From: CAVYUC01 sp963771595
Lineage (GTDB): Bacteria > Bacteroidota > Bacteroidia > Bacteroidales > Prolixibacteraceae
Reading direction: 5' to 3'
DNA length: 64,000 nt
Assembly: GCA_963771595.1 (NCBI GenBank)
Contig: CAVYUC010000016.1
Location: 62,001 to 126,000 of the forward strand
Shown: positions 62,633 through 64,000 of the stretch, piece by piece
Numbering within the stretch: the first letter of the stretch is position 1
How the letters are laid out: each line of letters begins with the position of its first letter
Position numbers and translations under genes: made by a program
The notes under the pieces: generated by a model
What the model was told of the DNA's origin: nothing
Databases searched by the model: none
The model's input: only the letters and a program-made list of their open reading frames with translations

Positions 62633-63697
62633 TTAATGAATGACGAATTTTTTTGTGACTAAACCAGTTTTTGTCTTGGCAGTAAACTGATAAGCCCCCT
62701 GAACTTTTGGTAAGTTCACCTCTCCCGAATAATAGCCGGAAAAATTACTGACCTCTTTATACAGCACCTGTTTTCCTTCAATATTTGTAATTAAAATTTC
62801 CATTTTTCCGGGAATATCGCTGTTAATTTTGAAGTTAAATTTTCCGCTACTGGGATTGGGGAAAATGATCAAAAACATATTTCCTTTTTGGGTCAAGTTA
62901 ATGGCAGTTAAATTAATGTCGAATGTTTCTGAACATCCACTGGCATCAGTAACCGTTACCGGATAACTTTGAACAGAATCTGCAACAATAACATCTTCCG
63001 TTGATTGATTTTCCGGCCATTCATAAGAATAAGGAGGTGTGCCACCAGCCGCAGTAACATCAATCACTTTATGATTTACCTCTCCAATAATAGTATCCCT
63101 GATTTCAAAATCAGTAACCAACGGATTAGTTTCAACAACTTCAAAAGTGTCGGTGAGTATCTGGTTTGTATAATCAGTTACCGTTAAAACATATTCTCCG
63201 GGAGTTAAATCGGTTATTTTATTTGAAGTGGCTCCATTCGACCAGCTAATATTGTAAGGTGGCGTTCCGTCAAATACCTCAACTTCAATTGATCCTCCGC
63301 CAAAACAGTTTGCACTATTTTCTACTGTTGCCGAAATTCCAACAGGTTTTAATACTTCTACACTATACTGAACATCTGCGGAACAACCATTTTCATCCAG
63401 AACAGTAACGGTATAAACAGTAGTAGTATCGGGCGAAACTTCAGGATTTTGGGAAGTTGCATTTTCGATTACAGACCCTCCTGTCCAGGAAAAAGTGTAA
63501 TTACCCGAACCACCTGAAACATCAAGATTATAGCCGAGCTGAACTGATTCACCTGAAAAAATTGTTGTATCTGTGGCATTCGCAGAAACCTGAAATTGTG
63601 GTGGCTGAACAATATTCAAAATAATATCCTGCTGGGCCGAGACTGCAGACGTAACCAGAACTAAAATGGCAATTAAAAAAAAGTTAAAATTTTTCAT
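62633..63697 (-). CDS. secreted protein with SprB-like/PKD repeats and a T9SS type A sorting domain
   Basis: A 354-residue protein with a signal peptide (ends SAVSAQ). It has three immunoglobulin-like repeats (about 90-270) carrying the SprB-type pattern GTPPYNISWSNGAT and GGTPPYSYEWPENQ. The end (about residues 275-354) is the type IX secretion sorting domain, starting FLIIFPNPSSGKFNF. It is therefore exported through the outer membrane by the T9SS, probably anchored to surface glycolipid. It is upstream of the FISUMP gene. Confidence 0.9.
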   Translation of the reverse strand: MKNFNFFLIAILVLVTSAVSAQQDIILNIVQPPQFQVSANATDTTIFSGESVQLGYNLDVSGGSGNYTFSWTGGSVIENATSQNPEVSPDTTTVYTVTVLDENGCSADVQYSVEVLKPVGISATVENSANCFGGGSIEVEVFDGTPPYNISWSNGATSNKITDLTPGEYVLTVTDYTNQILTDTFEVVETNPLVTDFEIRDTIIGEVNHKVIDVTAAGGTPPYSYEWPENQSTEDVIVADSVQSYPVTVTDASGCSETFDINLTAINLTQKGNMFLIIFPNPSSGKFNFKINSDIPGKMEILITNIEGKQVLYKEVSNFSGYYSGEVNLPKVQGAYQFTAKTKTGLVTKKFVIH

Positions 63698-64000
63698 AAA
63701 CAGCAATATTGGAGTTTGGGCGAATGTACCTATTTTTTATTTAAGATTAAAATCAATATTATTCCCATTTTTTGTGAATAAACAAATCTTTCAGAGATAA
63801 GCTATCCGGCAATTCGGGTTATATGGGAAACTCCCCCACCAACATTACATTTGCACTTCGTCACAAACTGTTGTTTAGGCTATTTCCAAATGAGAGTTAG
63901 CGTCAAAATCAATTGTCATTTTACTTTTGTTTATAAAGCATCAAAAACTTTCATTATTGTCGATAACCTAACGTCATTTGCAACTAACATAAAGAATAAT
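63698..64000. other. about 300-base non-coding end of the window
   Basis: The stretch must hold the promoter of the minus-strand T9SS gene. No ORF of note and no RNA gene is seen. It may continue into an upstream gene outside the window. Confidence 0.4.

Noticed and set aside
1..64000. tRNA, rRNA, CRISPR array, insertion sequence or prophage genes
   Set aside because: I looked for GTTCGAATC-like T-loops, evenly spaced direct repeats, transposase motifs and phage structural genes and saw none.

Overview
The window looks like a chromosomal segment of a member of the Bacteroidota, probably of the Marinilabiliales/Prolixibacteraceae type (the family is inference). The evidence is an N-acetyl/succinyl-ornithine carbamoyltransferase of the Bacteroides ArgF' type, a type IX secretion sorting domain, DUF4494, DUF3127 and FISUMP proteins, start codons without Shine-Dalgarno sequences, and promoters of the TTTG / TAnnTTTG kind. 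Base composition is moderately AT-rich. I see no rRNA, tRNA, insertion sequence, prophage or CRISPR array.

Bases 1-12000 are an amino-acid biosynthesis run on the + strand: argG (3' end), argC, argD, proC, proB, proA, argF', hisA, hisF, hisIE. Two small toxin-antitoxin-like pairs (DUF2281/PIN and an unnamed antitoxin/RelE) and a SatD-DUF3307 pair interrupt it. The argF' reading frame is broken by two single-base insertions. The SatD pair has its own promoter overlapped by two palindromic operator-like sites.

Bases 12100-20000 hold an unrecognised gene, a very large minus-strand gene that I read as pyrophosphate-dependent PEP carboxykinase (with one frameshift), a DUF4494 gene, and an ammonium module (outer-membrane barrel, PII protein, AmtB). 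Bases 20000-31300 hold two overlapping GT-C glycosyltransferases on the minus strand, then argH, gltB and gltD on the + strand. AmtB/PII, GltBD, ProABC and the Arg enzymes together cover ammonium uptake, glutamate formation, and conversion of glutamate to proline and arginine.

Bases 31300-41500 are mainly envelope genes: an LpxL-like acyltransferase, a GDPD phosphodiesterase, a 55-residue DUF1328 protein, a PorT-like barrel, an OmpA lipoprotein, MarC, a small membrane protein, PBP1A, an M48 lipoprotein, and a divergent NmrA/DUF5602 pair around a perfect 20-bp palindrome. Bases 41500-47600 hold clpB and pyruvate phosphate dikinase with a 680-base gap between them. A 49-codon candidate small gene with its own terminator follows, then a two-component system, two poorly known genes, ruvX, def and a ComEC-like gene, trkA-trkH, a YciO-like gene, mnmD, two FKBP isomerases, a DUF3127 gene, and two secreted proteins (FISUMP and T9SS-sorted).

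Nothing here is a proven new system. The best candidates for a second look are the SatD-DUF3307 module with twin operators, the co-occurrence of PPi-PEPCK and PPDK, the 49-codon gene, and the porin-PII-AmtB module. Three separate frameshifts in 64 kb also raise the question of sequencing error versus real gene decay.
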